Below are positions 34,582 through 44,417 of a stretch of 64,000 bases of DNA, piece by piece (the stretch's first letter is position 1; every line of letters starts with the position of its first letter). This stretch comes from Leifsonia xyli subsp. cynodontis DSM 46306 (lineage in GTDB: Bacteria > Actinomycetota > Actinomycetes > Actinomycetales > Microbacteriaceae). The notes below the pieces were generated by a model. The model was not told the origin of the DNA. It worked only from the letters and a program-made list of their open reading frames with translations, and ran no database searches. Location of the stretch: the NCBI RefSeq assembly GCF_000470775.1, contig NC_022438.1:2170001-2234000 (forward strand), given 5' to 3'. A program made the position numbers and the translations under genes.

Positions 34582-37493
34582 TCCGCGTCCGCAGCGGTCG
34601 GCTCGACGGCGGTGGATGCGGTGGTCTTGACGGCGGCGGCCTTCTTCGCCGCCGCGGTCTTCGCCGCGCTCGACGTGGCCGCTGCGCTCGTGGTCGCGGC
34701 CGTCTTCTTCGCGGCGGCCGGCTTCGCGGGCGTCTTCTTCGCGGGCGTCTTCTTCGCGGGCGTCTTCTTCGCGGGCGTCTTCTTCGCGGGCGTCTTCTTC
34801 GCGGCGCTCGCGCGCGACGTGGCCTTCCTCGCCGCGCCCTTCTTGGCCGGACCCTTGGCACGTTTATCGGCCAGGAGTTGCACGGCCCGCTCGAAGTCGA
34901 CCTCGTCGACGGTCTCGCCACGCGGGATGGTCGCGTTCGTCTCGCCGTCGGTGACGTAGGGACCGAACCGGCCGTCCTTCAGCCTGATCGGTTTGCCGCT
35001 GACCGGGTCCGCATCGAATTCCTTGAGCGCGCTCGAGGCACGCCGGTTGCCATACTTCGGCTGGGCGAACAGATCCAGCGCCCCTGCGAGGTCGACGGCG
35101 AAGATATCGTCCTCTCCCGGCAGCGAGCGGGTGTCGGTCCCCTTCTTCAGGTACGGCCCGTAGCGGCCGTTCTGCGCCTGGATCTCGTCCCCGCTCTCCG
35201 GGTCCACACCGACGACACGTGGCAGATCGAGCAACCGGAGCGCGGTGTCGAGGTCGACGCTCGCCAGGTCCATCGATTTGAAGAGGGACGCCGTGCGCTG
35301 CTTCGGCGCCGCGCCCTTCTTCGCGGGCTTCCTGGCCTCGATCACCTCGCCGGTCTGCTGGTCGGCCTCGGGCTCTTCCGGGTCGGCTTCGGTCACGTAG
35401 GGACCGAAGCGGCCGTCTTTCGCGAGCACCAGCTTCCCGTTCGCCGGGTTGGTGCCCAGCACACGGTCGGTCTGGACCGGCGCCTCGATCAGCTCGCGCG
35501 CCTTGGCCGGGGTCAGCTCGTCCGGGGCCAGCTCCGGCGGGATGCTGACCCGGCGCGGCGAGGCGTCCTCCGCCGCACCCGGTTCGGCGAGCTCGAGGTA
35601 AGGACCGTACTTGCCGATGCGAAGCGTCACGCCGTCGTCGATCGCGATCGAGTTGATGCTGCGCGCGTCGATCTCACCGAGATTGTCGATGACCCGGCGC
35701 AGCCCCGTGTGCTTGTCACTGCCGAAGTAGAAGCTGTTCAGCCAGTCCACGCGCGCCGCCAAACCGCCGGCAATGCGGTCGAGGTCGTCTTCCATCTCGG
35801 CCGTGAAGTCGTACTGCACGAGGTCGCCGAAGTAGTCCTCCAACAGGCGGACGACCGAGAACGCCACCCAGCTGGGCACGAGCGCCTGACCGCGCTGGGT
35901 GACATAGCCGCGGTCGATGATCGTGGAGATGATGCTCGCGAACGTCGACGGACGCCCGATCCCGAGCTCCTCCAGCGATTTGACGAGGCTCGCCTCGGTG
36001 TAGCGCGGCGGCGGGGTGGTCTCGTGCCCGTCCGCTGCGACCTCCTGGACGGACAGCGCCTGCCCGGCGGTCAACGGCGGGAGCTTGGACTCACCGGTGT
36101 CGGAGGCGTTGCGCTCCTCGTCCCGGCCCTCTTCGTAGGCGCCCAGGAACCCGCGGAAAGTGATCACGGTGCCGCTCGCGGTGAACTCCGCGACCGTCCC
36201 CGAGAGCTGCCCCTCCGCGATGGCGGCCTCGACGGTGACCGAAGCGGTCTGTCCCTTGGCGTCGGCCATCTGCGAGGCGACCGTGCGCTTCCAGATCAGG
36301 TCGTAGAGCCGCAGCTCCGGCCCGCGCAACGACTTCTCCAGCTCGGCCGGAGTCCGGAACGTCTCACCCGAGGGACGGATCGCCTCGTGGGCCTCCTGTG
36401 CGTTCTTGCTCTTGGAGGTGTAGACGCGTGGCTTCTCCGGCACCGTCTCGGGACCGTAGAGCTTCGCCGCTTGTGCCCGTGCCGCGTTCGTCGCCTGCTG
36501 CGACAGCGAGGCGGAGTCGGTGCGCATATAGGTGATGTAGCCGTTCTCGTAGAGCGACTGCGCGACACTCATCGTCTGACGTGCCGAGAACCGCAGCTTC
36601 CGGGCGGCCTCCTGCTGCATCGTCGAGGTGGTGAACGGCGCTGCCGGACGCCGCGAATACGGCTTCGAGTCGACCTTCGCGACCGACACGACCGTGCTCG
36701 GCTTCCGGATCGCCTCGGCGAGCGCCTGCGCGGCGGCCTCGTCGAGGGTCCGCGCCCCGGAGGTCAACCGACCGTGGTCGTCGAAGTCGCGACCGGTCGC
36801 GATCCGGTCGCCATCGACCCGTGCGAGCCGGGCCCCGAAGGAAGGGGCCTCTTCCGGCGCAAGCTCGGCCGTCAGTCCCCAGTAGCTCGCCGCGACGAAC
36901 GCCAGCCGCTCCCGTTCGCGGTCCACGACGAGCCGCGTCGCCGCGGACTGGACGCGACCGGCCGACAGCCCGGGACCAACCTTCCGCCAGAGCACCGGCG
37001 ACACCTCGTAGCCGTACAGGCGGTCCAGGATGCGCCGGGTCTCCTGAGCGTCGACGAGGGCCGTGTCGATCTGGCGGGTGTTGTCGCGCGCCTTCTCGAT
37101 CGCCTCACGGGTGATCTCGTGGAACACCATCCGCTTGACGGGCACCTTCGGTTTGAGCACCTCGACCAGATGCCAGGCGATGGCTTCCCCCTCGCGGTCC
37201 TCATCCGTGGCGAGCAGGAGCTCGTCGGCGTCCTTCAGCGCCCGCTTCAGGTCGGCGACCGTCTTCTTCTTCTGATCGGACACGACGTAGTAGGGCTCGA
37301 ACTCGTTCTCGACATCCACCGAGAACTTGCCGAGCGAGCCCTTCTTCAGTTCCGGCGGCAGGTTCTTGGGCTCGATGAGGTCGCGGATGTGCCCGACTGA
37401 GGCCATGACCTCGTAGCCGTCGCCCAGATACTGCGCGATAGACTTCATCTTGTTCGGAGACTCGACGATGACGAGTTTCTTCGTGGCGGGCAC
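34578..37493 (-). CDS. topA: DNA topoisomerase I with Lys-rich C-terminal tail
   Basis: 971 residues. Relaxes negative supercoils. The Toprim domain (KKLVIVESPNKMKSIAQYLG; acidic DEDREGEAIAWHL) is followed by the type IA core with catalytic Tyr in NGYITYMRTDSASLSQ and the GRPSTFASIISTIIDRGYV segment. Several repeats of the KDGRFGPYVTDGE type, as in mycobacterial topoisomerase I, precede a roughly 80-residue Ala/Lys/Pro tail. The tail includes five exact KKTPA units encoded by five identical 15-base repeats (34726-34800). GTG start at 37493 with AGGAG six bases upstream; the frame to 37613 is untranslated. Confidence 0.96.
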   Translation of the reverse strand: MPATKKLVIVESPNKMKSIAQYLGDGYEVMASVGHIRDLIEPKNLPPELKKGSLGKFSVDVENEFEPYYVVSDQKKKTVADLKRALKDADELLLATDEDREGEAIAWHLVEVLKPKVPVKRMVFHEITREAIEKARDNTRQIDTALVDAQETRRILDRLYGYEVSPVLWRKVGPGLSAGRVQSAATRLVVDRERERLAFVAASYWGLTAELAPEEAPSFGARLARVDGDRIATGRDFDDHGRLTSGARTLDEAAAQALAEAIRKPSTVVSVAKVDSKPYSRRPAAPFTTSTMQQEAARKLRFSARQTMSVAQSLYENGYITYMRTDSASLSQQATNAARAQAAKLYGPETVPEKPRVYTSKSKNAQEAHEAIRPSGETFRTPAELEKSLRGPELRLYDLIWKRTVASQMADAKGQTASVTVEAAIAEGQLSGTVAEFTASGTVITFRGFLGAYEEGRDEERNASDTGESKLPPLTAGQALSVQEVAADGHETTPPPRYTEASLVKSLEELGIGRPSTFASIISTIIDRGYVTQRGQALVPSWVAFSVVRLLEDYFGDLVQYDFTAEMEDDLDRIAGGLAARVDWLNSFYFGSDKHTGLRRVIDNLGEIDARSINSIAIDDGVTLRIGKYGPYLELAEPGAAEDASPRRVSIPPELAPDELTPAKARELIEAPVQTDRVLGTNPANGKLVLAKDGRFGPYVTEADPEEPEADQQTGEVIEARKPAKKGAAPKQRTASLFKSMDLASVDLDTALRLLDLPRVVGVDPESGDEIQAQNGRYGPYLKKGTDTRSLPGEDDIFAVDLAGALDLFAQPKYGNRRASSALKEFDADPVSGKPIRLKDGRFGPYVTDGETNATIPRGETVDEVDFERAVQLLADKRAKGPAKKGAARKATSRASAAKKTPAKKTPAKKTPAKKTPAKKTPAKPAAAKKTAATTSAAATSSAAKTAAAKKAAAVKTTASTAVEPTAADAE
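34726..34800 (-). repeat. Five exact 15-bp tandem repeats in topA
   Basis: The unit GCGGGCGTCTTCTTC (plus strand) occurs five times without a mismatch and encodes KKTPA repeats in the basic tail of topoisomerase I. Likely prone to copy-number change without frameshift. Confidence 0.92.
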
Positions 37494-37515
37494 CTGACTC
37501 CTCGTTATATCTGTA

Positions 37516-37541
37516 CGCACGATCGTTTCGACGAACGTGCG
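37516..37541. promoter_or_regulatory. Inverted repeat just upstream of topA
   Basis: CGCACGATCGT (37516-37526) and ACGAACGTGCG (37531-37541) are complementary at 10 of 11 positions with a TTCG loop. A TATAAC (about 37503-37508) lies between it and the start codon, so it may overlap the topA promoter. Confidence 0.4.
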
Positions 37542-37720
37542 GTTTCGCTCCCCCAAGCGCCGCTCCGATGGCGGCGAGCGCGGCCCACACGGCCCAACAC
37601 GCAAACCATACACACCTCAGCCGCCAGTGTGCCTAATCCTCTCGACGGACGTTCGCCCTGGGCGCATCGCCCGAACCGCACCGCTCTTGCGGTCGCGCAG
37701 CGAACGCGGACAATAAGGGT

Positions 37721-37972
37721 ATGGCACCGACTTCAATGACGACGTACACCGCCAAGCTGATCGACGGCCCCCTCGAGGGCAAGACCATCGCCACGGCTTT
37801 CCTCGACGAGGACGGACTCCGCCCCCGTCTGGAACTCCCTTCCACCACCGCAGGCAAGCGCTTCGTCTACATCCGTGCCGCCGGGGCAGAGGTCGAGTTC
37901 GCGCCCGGCGACGACCGTGCGCCGCTTCCGAGCGCGGCGGCGTATCGCTATTTGGAGACAGTGTTCGACTGA
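37721..37972 (+). CDS. Small conserved hypothetical protein
   Basis: 83 residues (78 if the second ATG, 37736, is used), soluble, with no signal peptide. It has a compact beta-rich look: TTYTAKLIDGPLEGKTIATA, RPRLELPSTTAGKRFVYIRA and a C-terminal AAAYRYLETVFD. The genuine-gene signs are a strong coding pattern (third-position GC) and isolation between divergent topA and the Tad locus. I do not know a function. Confidence 0.7.
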   Translation: MAPTSMTTYTAKLIDGPLEGKTIATAFLDEDGLRPRLELPSTTAGKRFVYIRAAGAEVEFAPGDDRAPLPSAAAYRYLETVFD

Positions 37973-38022
37973 GCAGTGCTCGGCCTGTGCGGCCCGCGCA
38001 TCGACTTATGGTGTGCCTGCCC

Positions 38023-38403
38023 TCATGGTGTGCCCGCCGGCCCGGCTCGAGCGGATGCGGAGGCCACGAGCCCGGCGTAACCCACCTGCACGGTGACAAC
38101 GGCGACCGCCTCGGTCACCGCACACGCGCTCACCACCGCGCCGTTCGCCCTCGCGATATTCCGGGCAACCTCACACGGTTCGCCCGGCAGCCGTCCGATG
38201 GCGATGTCCGCCGCCGCGAGCGCTGCCAGGTCCGCCGCGACGCCCGCCCGTCGTTGAGCCGCCAGCGCACCGCAGACCGCCATCACGAGCAGCCCGACCA
38301 CGACGACGACCGCCACGATCAGCACGGCAAGGACGGTGCCCGCTCCGCGATCTGAGGAGAGCGGGACAGCTACGCCACGCGCCGGCGACAAACCTGAACG
38401 CAC
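38023..38403 (-). CDS. TadE-like helicase/secretion-neighbourhood protein (Rv3654c-like)
   Basis: About 126 residues if started at the GTG at 38403; the frame stays open further upstream, and the exact start is uncertain. An RGAGTVLAV N-terminus leads into one long hydrophobic helix (LIVAVVVVVGLLVMAVCGAL), then QRRAGVAADLAALAAADIAI and a Cys-containing C-terminus (GEPCEVARN, VSACAVTEA). This is the look of the small pseudopilin-like protein that closes actinobacterial Tad clusters. A short gap separates it from the TadE gene. Confidence 0.75.
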   Translation of the reverse strand: MRSGLSPARGVAVPLSSDRGAGTVLAVLIVAVVVVVGLLVMAVCGALAAQRRAGVAADLAALAAADIAIGRLPGEPCEVARNIARANGAVVSACAVTEAVAVVTVQVGYAGLVASASARAGPAGTP

Positions 38404-38519
38404 ACCACACCAAGCACGCGCACCACACCCCGAAGCCGCTGCCGTCTCCGCGCCACGACTCGCACGCTCACCGCTACCGGACACGAACCTCATGCGTGAG
38501 CCCGGTGTCACCGATGCCG

Positions 38520-38867
38520 TCACGGTCCCTCGACCGCCGACTCGTCCAGCGCGCACGCCCGGGCGCTCACAGCGAGCCCGAAGCTGCCGAGTCCGATCGC
38601 CGCGACCGGGGCGGACATCCGCACGCACACCATCCCTTTCTCCCTCTCGGTCGCGCTCGTCTGTCCACCCGGCGGATCGGGAGGAACATCCCCGCGCCCG
38701 AGCAGCCAGGCCATCACGGCGGCCCGATCGGTCAGCACCGCCTGCTGTGCCGCGGCCTGGACACCGGCGATGCACAGCCCGAGCCCGACGATGACGGCGG
38801 GGAGCGCGGCTGCGAACTCTGCGGCCACGCTGCCGCGCTCGGCGCTAACCGGCCACCGTGAGCGCAC
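38520..38867 (-). CDS. TadE-family pilus assembly protein
   Basis: 115 residues. A short basic N-terminus followed by ERGSVAAEFAAALPAVIVGL matches the TadE pseudopilin signal (conserved Glu after the cleavage-type Gly/Ala), then QQAVLTDRAAVMAWLLGRGD. The 5' end overlaps the DUF4244 pilin gene by 23 bases. Predicted minor pilin anchored in the membrane. Confidence 0.8.
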   Translation of the reverse strand: MRSRWPVSAERGSVAAEFAAALPAVIVGLGLCIAGVQAAAQQAVLTDRAAVMAWLLGRGDVPPDPPGGQTSATEREKGMVCVRMSAPVAAIGLGSFGLAVSARACALDESAVEGP

Positions 38868-39021
38868 GTCTCACCAGTTCGCTCAGGATGCCGCGGACCT
38901 CGTCGCCCCGGAGCAACACCAGCAGCCCGGCGAAGCCCACCGCCGCCATGGTGGTGACCGCGTATTCGGCCGTGCTCGCGCCGCGTTCTTCGATGATCAG
39001 TCTGTTCGTGAACTCCCGCAT
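38845..39021 (-). CDS. DUF4244 Flp-type pilin, 58 residues
   Basis: MREFTNRLIIEERGASTAEY continues with the prepilin-like AVTTMAAVGFAGLLVLLRG and ends ELVRRALTVAG. The ERGASTAEYA motif resembles the class III prepilin processing site with conserved Glu and Tyr. GGAGGACCC precedes the ATG, a strong ribosome binding site, consistent with the pilin being the most highly made product. It corresponds in position to Rv3656c in Mycobacterium. Short, but well supported by motif and context. Confidence 0.82.
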   Translation of the reverse strand: MREFTNRLIIEERGASTAEYAVTTMAAVGFAGLLVLLRGDEVRGILSELVRRALTVAG

Positions 39022-39102
39022 GGGTCCTCCTTCGTTGTCGATGATTCGATCCTCGCGGCGAAGGCTCAGGCGTGGTTCGAGTCGGGCGAATCTGTTGATA
39101 AG

Positions 39103-40026
39103 TCATCGGAGACCGGTCACTGTGGAGGAGACCATCGCGAGGATGACCGGTGCGACGCCAAGAACGAGAAACGCGGGGAGCACACAGACACCCAGCGGGA
39201 GCAACAGCCGCACAGCCAGCGTCGCCGCCCGCGCTCGTCCCTCGATGCGGGCGGAGCGCCGTTCCTGCCGAGACGCGGACGCCAGGAGATCGGCCACCGG
39301 CGCTCCCGCGCGTTCCGCGATACGGAGCACACGGTCGAGCACATGATCGTCGCCGGTGTCCAGCCCCGAACGCTCCCGCACCTCGCCGATGAGCCGTCGC
39401 GCACCCGGCACGGAGAGACCGCCCGCAAGGGCCGCGCCCATCAGGTCCAGTCCGACGCCGGCGACGGGGCCCCTCGTCGTCGCGGACCGGACCAACCGGG
39501 ACATCCAGGCCCGCCCCGCGAACGTCAGCCCGACACCGGCGACGAGGAGCCCCCAGCCGATCAGCGAACCGGTGAGCGCACCGAGGACGTCGATCCCGAG
39601 CCCGGCCGCCATGAGCAGCCCCACCAGGGGAAGGACCGTCATCAGCCGTGAGGTCGCCCGGGGACCGCTCAGTGCCGCTTCCACTTCACGCGCCGTCTCC
39701 GCGCGGTCGCGGAGCGAGGCTCCGGCGCCGCGCAACACGGGCGAGAGCACGGCTCCGGCGGCCTCGGCGACCTGCCAGGCTGCCGCGACCGTCCGAACGG
39801 CTGGGCCCGCCCGGACCGAGACGAGCACGAGCGCATCCCCCGGCCGCTCCCCCGCCGAGACCGCTCGCGCCACGCGGCCGATCGCGGGATGCGATGAGTC
39901 CTCCGCGAGATAGCCCCAAGCCGATTCCGGAGCCACCCCCGCCTCCAGCAGCACGCCCAGCGCCTCGACGGCCTCGGCGAGCGCGTCTTCCTCGAAACCG
40001 GGCCGCCTCCGGCCGCGCTCAGTCAT
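39103..40026 (-). CDS. TadB/TadC-type inner-membrane platform protein
   Basis: 307 residues from the ATG at 40026, whose codon overlaps the tadA stop region. It has a GspF-type domain: an N-terminal helical region (AEAVEALGVLLEAGVAPESA), three or four hydrophobic segments (LPLVGLLMAAGLGIDVLGAL, GLLVAGVGLTFAGRAW, LLPLGVCVLPAFLVLGVAPV) and the paired domain ALAGGLSVPGARRLIGEVRE. Most actinobacterial clusters have two such genes (TadB and TadC); only one is present here. Confidence 0.85.
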   Translation of the reverse strand: MTERGRRRPGFEEDALAEAVEALGVLLEAGVAPESAWGYLAEDSSHPAIGRVARAVSAGERPGDALVLVSVRAGPAVRTVAAAWQVAEAAGAVLSPVLRGAGASLRDRAETAREVEAALSGPRATSRLMTVLPLVGLLMAAGLGIDVLGALTGSLIGWGLLVAGVGLTFAGRAWMSRLVRSATTRGPVAGVGLDLMGAALAGGLSVPGARRLIGEVRERSGLDTGDDHVLDRVLRIAERAGAPVADLLASASRQERRSARIEGRARAATLAVRLLLPLGVCVLPAFLVLGVAPVILAMVSSTVTGLR

Positions 40027-41272
40027 CCCGCACCACCCGCAGACGGCCGTCGCCGCCGAGCGCGAGCCGGCCGAACCCCGCCACTCGGCGGCGCCCACCC
40101 GAGCGTTCGACGTGGACGATCATCCCGATAGCGCTGACCGCCTGACGCGCCACGGCTCGATCGTGCAGCCCCGCGAGCGCCCCGAGCGCCTCGAGCCGGG
40201 CCGGGACGTCCTCGATAGAGTTGGCATGCAGGGTGCCAGCTCCGCCGTCGTGTCCGGTGTTGAGCGCCGACAGGAGATCGCTGATCTCGGCGCCGCGGCA
40301 CTCCCCCAGGACGAGCCGGTCCGGTCGCATCCGGAGTGCCTCGCGGACGAGGCGGCGCAGGTCTACCCCACCCGCACCCTCCAGATTCGGCTGTCGCGCC
40401 TGAAGACCGACGACGTGCGGGTGCGGAATGCGGAGTTCGGCGACATCCTCGATCACGACGAGGCGTTCGGTGGGCGGCACGTGGGCGAGCATCGCCGCGA
40501 GGAGGGTCGTCTTCCCCGCGCCGCCAGCCCCCGTCACGAGGAGGTTGACCCTGCCTGCGACGGCGGCGAGCAGGATCGCACGCTGGGCGGCCGTGAGCGT
40601 TCCGCTCTCGACCAGATCCGGGATGCGCGGCTGCACGCGCGCGGGGATGCGGACGGAGAGCAGGGTGCCCTCGGTGGAGACGGGCGGCAGCACTGCGTGG
40701 ACGCGCACGCCGCCCGGGAGCCGGACGTCGATGAAAGGCGTCGCCTCGTCGATGTGCCGTCCGCCGTGCGCGATCAGGCGGACGGCGAGTCGTCTGACCG
40801 CGGTTTCCTCCGCGTTCCAGCCGTCCTGCCGTCGGAGGCCGCTGCGGGCGTCGTCCGTCCAGAGTTCGCCGGAACCGGTGACGAAGAGGTCGGTGATGCC
40901 CTCGCGCATGAGATAGAGGGTGAGCGGACCGTACGTGTACCAGAGGCCGGCCGGTGGCGGGGTCTGGAGACGGACCGATGAGGCGTCCGGACGCGGGGAG
41001 AGCACGGGCGGTTTCGACGCCACGCGGGACGAGACGGCCGCCAAGCCCCCTTCCGGGCTCCCGGCTAGCGTCGGTGTCTCCGGCGCAATCGCCGGCGACC
41101 CCCGCGATGCCGTCGCGTCATCCAGCGCAACATGAGCGGCCGGGAGCACCCGGCCGCCGCCCGGCGGCTCGTACCGTTCGGCCGGTCCTGCGGCAGCCTC
41201 CATCGCCCGGTGACGGGACGGCTCCCGTGGGCTCTCCCGCGGCTTCGCCCGCGCCCGTGTTCGTCTTCGCAT
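40019..41272 (-). CDS. TadA/CpaF-family secretion ATPase
   Basis: 417 residues. The first roughly 100 are low-complexity Pro/Ala/Arg-rich and the true start may lie inside them. The ATPase part includes TYGPLTLYLMREGITDLFVT, Walker A GAGGAGKTT (248-256), the Asp box VVIEDVAELRIPHPHVV, Walker B RPDRLVLGECRGAEISDLLS and the His box GHDGGAGTLHANSIEDVPAR. It powers assembly of a Flp-type pilus. The septum-site/TadZ-like gene that often precedes it is absent; a 6C RNA lies upstream instead. Confidence 0.9.
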   Translation of the reverse strand: MRRRTRARAKPRESPREPSRHRAMEAAAGPAERYEPPGGGRVLPAAHVALDDATASRGSPAIAPETPTLAGSPEGGLAAVSSRVASKPPVLSPRPDASSVRLQTPPPAGLWYTYGPLTLYLMREGITDLFVTGSGELWTDDARSGLRRQDGWNAEETAVRRLAVRLIAHGGRHIDEATPFIDVRLPGGVRVHAVLPPVSTEGTLLSVRIPARVQPRIPDLVESGTLTAAQRAILLAAVAGRVNLLVTGAGGAGKTTLLAAMLAHVPPTERLVVIEDVAELRIPHPHVVGLQARQPNLEGAGGVDLRRLVREALRMRPDRLVLGECRGAEISDLLSALNTGHDGGAGTLHANSIEDVPARLEALGALAGLHDRAVARQAVSAIGMIVHVERSGGRRRVAGFGRLALGGDGRLRVVRDD

Positions 41273-41384
41273 CCCCTGACGCTACGGACATCCCGCGTCT
41301 GCGCGCCGGGGTCGCAGAATCCGTGGACAACTCGGCCGCGCCGCCGTGCTGTGGAGAACTCGATCGCGAACAGGAGACCCGTGT

Positions 41385-41468
41385 TAAACAAAGGGGGGCC
41401 GCACCTATTGGGGGGAACAGGTGCGGCCACTGCGGCGCAGGATTGGGGGGAATCGTATTGCGCCGCAC
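41385..41468 (-). ncRNA. 6C small RNA
   Basis: Two adjacent stem-loops on the minus strand each present a six-cytosine loop (TTCCCCCCAAT). Stem one is TGCGGCGCA/TGCGCCGCA (41459-41467 with 41431-41439). Stem two is GGCCGCACCT/AGGTGCGGCC (41419-41428 with 41397-41406), followed by CCCCTTTGTTT, a terminator-like tail. This matches the described actinobacterial 6C RNA (B11 in Mycobacterium), which in Mycobacterium also lies next to the Tad/ssd locus. A promoter is positioned for a start at about 41468. Confidence 0.88.
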
Positions 41469-41474
41469 GCCAGA

Positions 41475-41504
41475 ATATTAACAATTCGGCCACGGACTAG
41501 TCTA
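41475..41504 (-). promoter_or_regulatory. Promoter of the 6C RNA
   Basis: TAGACT (41499-41504), 18 bases, TAATAT (41475-41480) on the minus strand; the predicted start falls at the base of the first 6C stem. Confidence 0.6.
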
Positions 41505-41544
41505 CGCAGAATCAATGCAAACGCAAGTCTGTTCGGGGTCCTCT

Positions 41545-41559
41545 TCTACAGGTTGTAGA
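41545..41559. promoter_or_regulatory. Inverted repeat upstream of acs
   Basis: TCTACA (41545-41550) and TGTAGA (41554-41559), three-base spacer, 64 bases before the acs start. Candidate regulator site. Confidence 0.35.
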
Positions 41560-41622
41560 GTCGGGCAGTATCGTGCCACGACTCATCCCATCCGGCATCG
41601 CAAAGGAGCGAACAGACTCGCC

Positions 41623-43587
<1,965 letters not shown>

Positions 43588-43659
43588 CTGTACAGCTAGA
43601 CGATCGGCGCAGCGCAGATCCAGACAGCGCGGACCAGAGCAGCACCGCTGCCGAACAGA

Positions 43660-43696
43660 GGAAGCGGCGCGAACCGGGCCGGTTCGCGCCGCTTCC
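43660..43696. terminator. Bidirectional terminator between acs and ridA
   Basis: GGAAGCGGCGCGAACC (43660-43675) is the exact reverse complement of 43681-43696 with a five-base loop: a 16-bp perfect stem between convergent genes. Confidence 0.8.
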
Positions 43697-43708
43697 CGGG
43701 CTCACGGC

Positions 43709-44179
43709 CTAGTCGAACGCGACGATGAGCTCGACCTCGACAGGAGCGTCGAGCGGGAGCACAGCGACACCGACCGCGGAGCGAGCGTGGACGCCGGCGT
43801 CGCCGAAGACCTCGCCGAGAACCTCGGAGGCGCCGTTGACGACACCGGGCTGGCCGGTGAACGCGGGGTCCGAGGCGACGAAGCCGACGACCTTGACCAC
43901 ACGAGTGACGCGATCGAGGGAGCCGATCACGCTTTTGACCGCAGCGAGCGCGTTCAAAGCACAGATCCTGGCGTACTCCTTGGCGTCAGCGGCGGGGACG
44001 AGGCCGTGCCCCTCCCCCACTCTGCCTGTCGCAGGCAGAGCGCCCGCGACCATGGGCAGCTGACCGGAGGTGTACACGTGGCCGCCGTCGACCACCGCGG
44101 GAGTGTAGGCGGCGACGGGCGGGACAACCTCCGGCAGGTCGATCCCGAGTTCGGCGAGCCTCGCCTCGACGCCCGCCAT
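43709..44179 (-). CDS. RidA/YjgF-family protein
   Basis: 156 residues, trimeric family that deaminates reactive enamine/imine intermediates. Visible signatures are GGHVYTSGQLPMVAGALPA, YARICALNALAAVKSVIGSL and the C-terminal VHARSAVGVAVLPLDAPVEV with the conserved Arg and closing Glu. Its start shares one base with the stop of the upstream small gene, implying coupling. Confidence 0.9.
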   Translation of the reverse strand: MAGVEARLAELGIDLPEVVPPVAAYTPAVVDGGHVYTSGQLPMVAGALPATGRVGEGHGLVPAADAKEYARICALNALAAVKSVIGSLDRVTRVVKVVGFVASDPAFTGQPGVVNGASEVLGEVFGDAGVHARSAVGVAVLPLDAPVEVELIVAFD

Positions 44180-44346
44180 TAGGTGTCCGCCCCGTCCCGC
44201 GCCGGACGCTTCAGGTAGGCGACCAGACCGCCTTCCGATCCGATGACCACCTGCACCAGCTCCCAGCCGTCAGACCCCCAGTTGTTGAGGATGGCGGCGG
44301 TGTTGTGGACGATCAGAGGGGTGGTCATGTATTCCCAGCGCAGCAT
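44179..44346 (-). CDS. Small DUF4177-like protein, 55 residues
   Basis: MLRWEYMTTPLIVHNTAAIL then NNWGSDGWELVQVVIGSEGG and LVAYLKRP; the EY...NxxGxxGWELV pattern is typical of DUF4177-like small proteins. The ATG at 44346 is preceded by GGAAAGGGCAG. Coupled to ridA by a TAATG overlap; divergent from the PBP gene. Function unknown. Confidence 0.78.
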   Translation of the reverse strand: MLRWEYMTTPLIVHNTAAILNNWGSDGWELVQVVIGSEGGLVAYLKRPARDGADT

Positions 44347-44417
44347 TCTGCCCTTTCCGGTTGCAGGGGTCGGGCCGTTCGGTCCCACCTATCAGGTTTA
44401 TCGCTTAGCCTGATCCT

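Noticed and set aside
33946..34921. Long N-terminal extension of holB (735-codon frame)
   Set aside because: The frame upstream of 33904 is an Arg/Pro-rich shadow of tmk and the topA tail; the family N-terminus and spacing fix the start at 33904.
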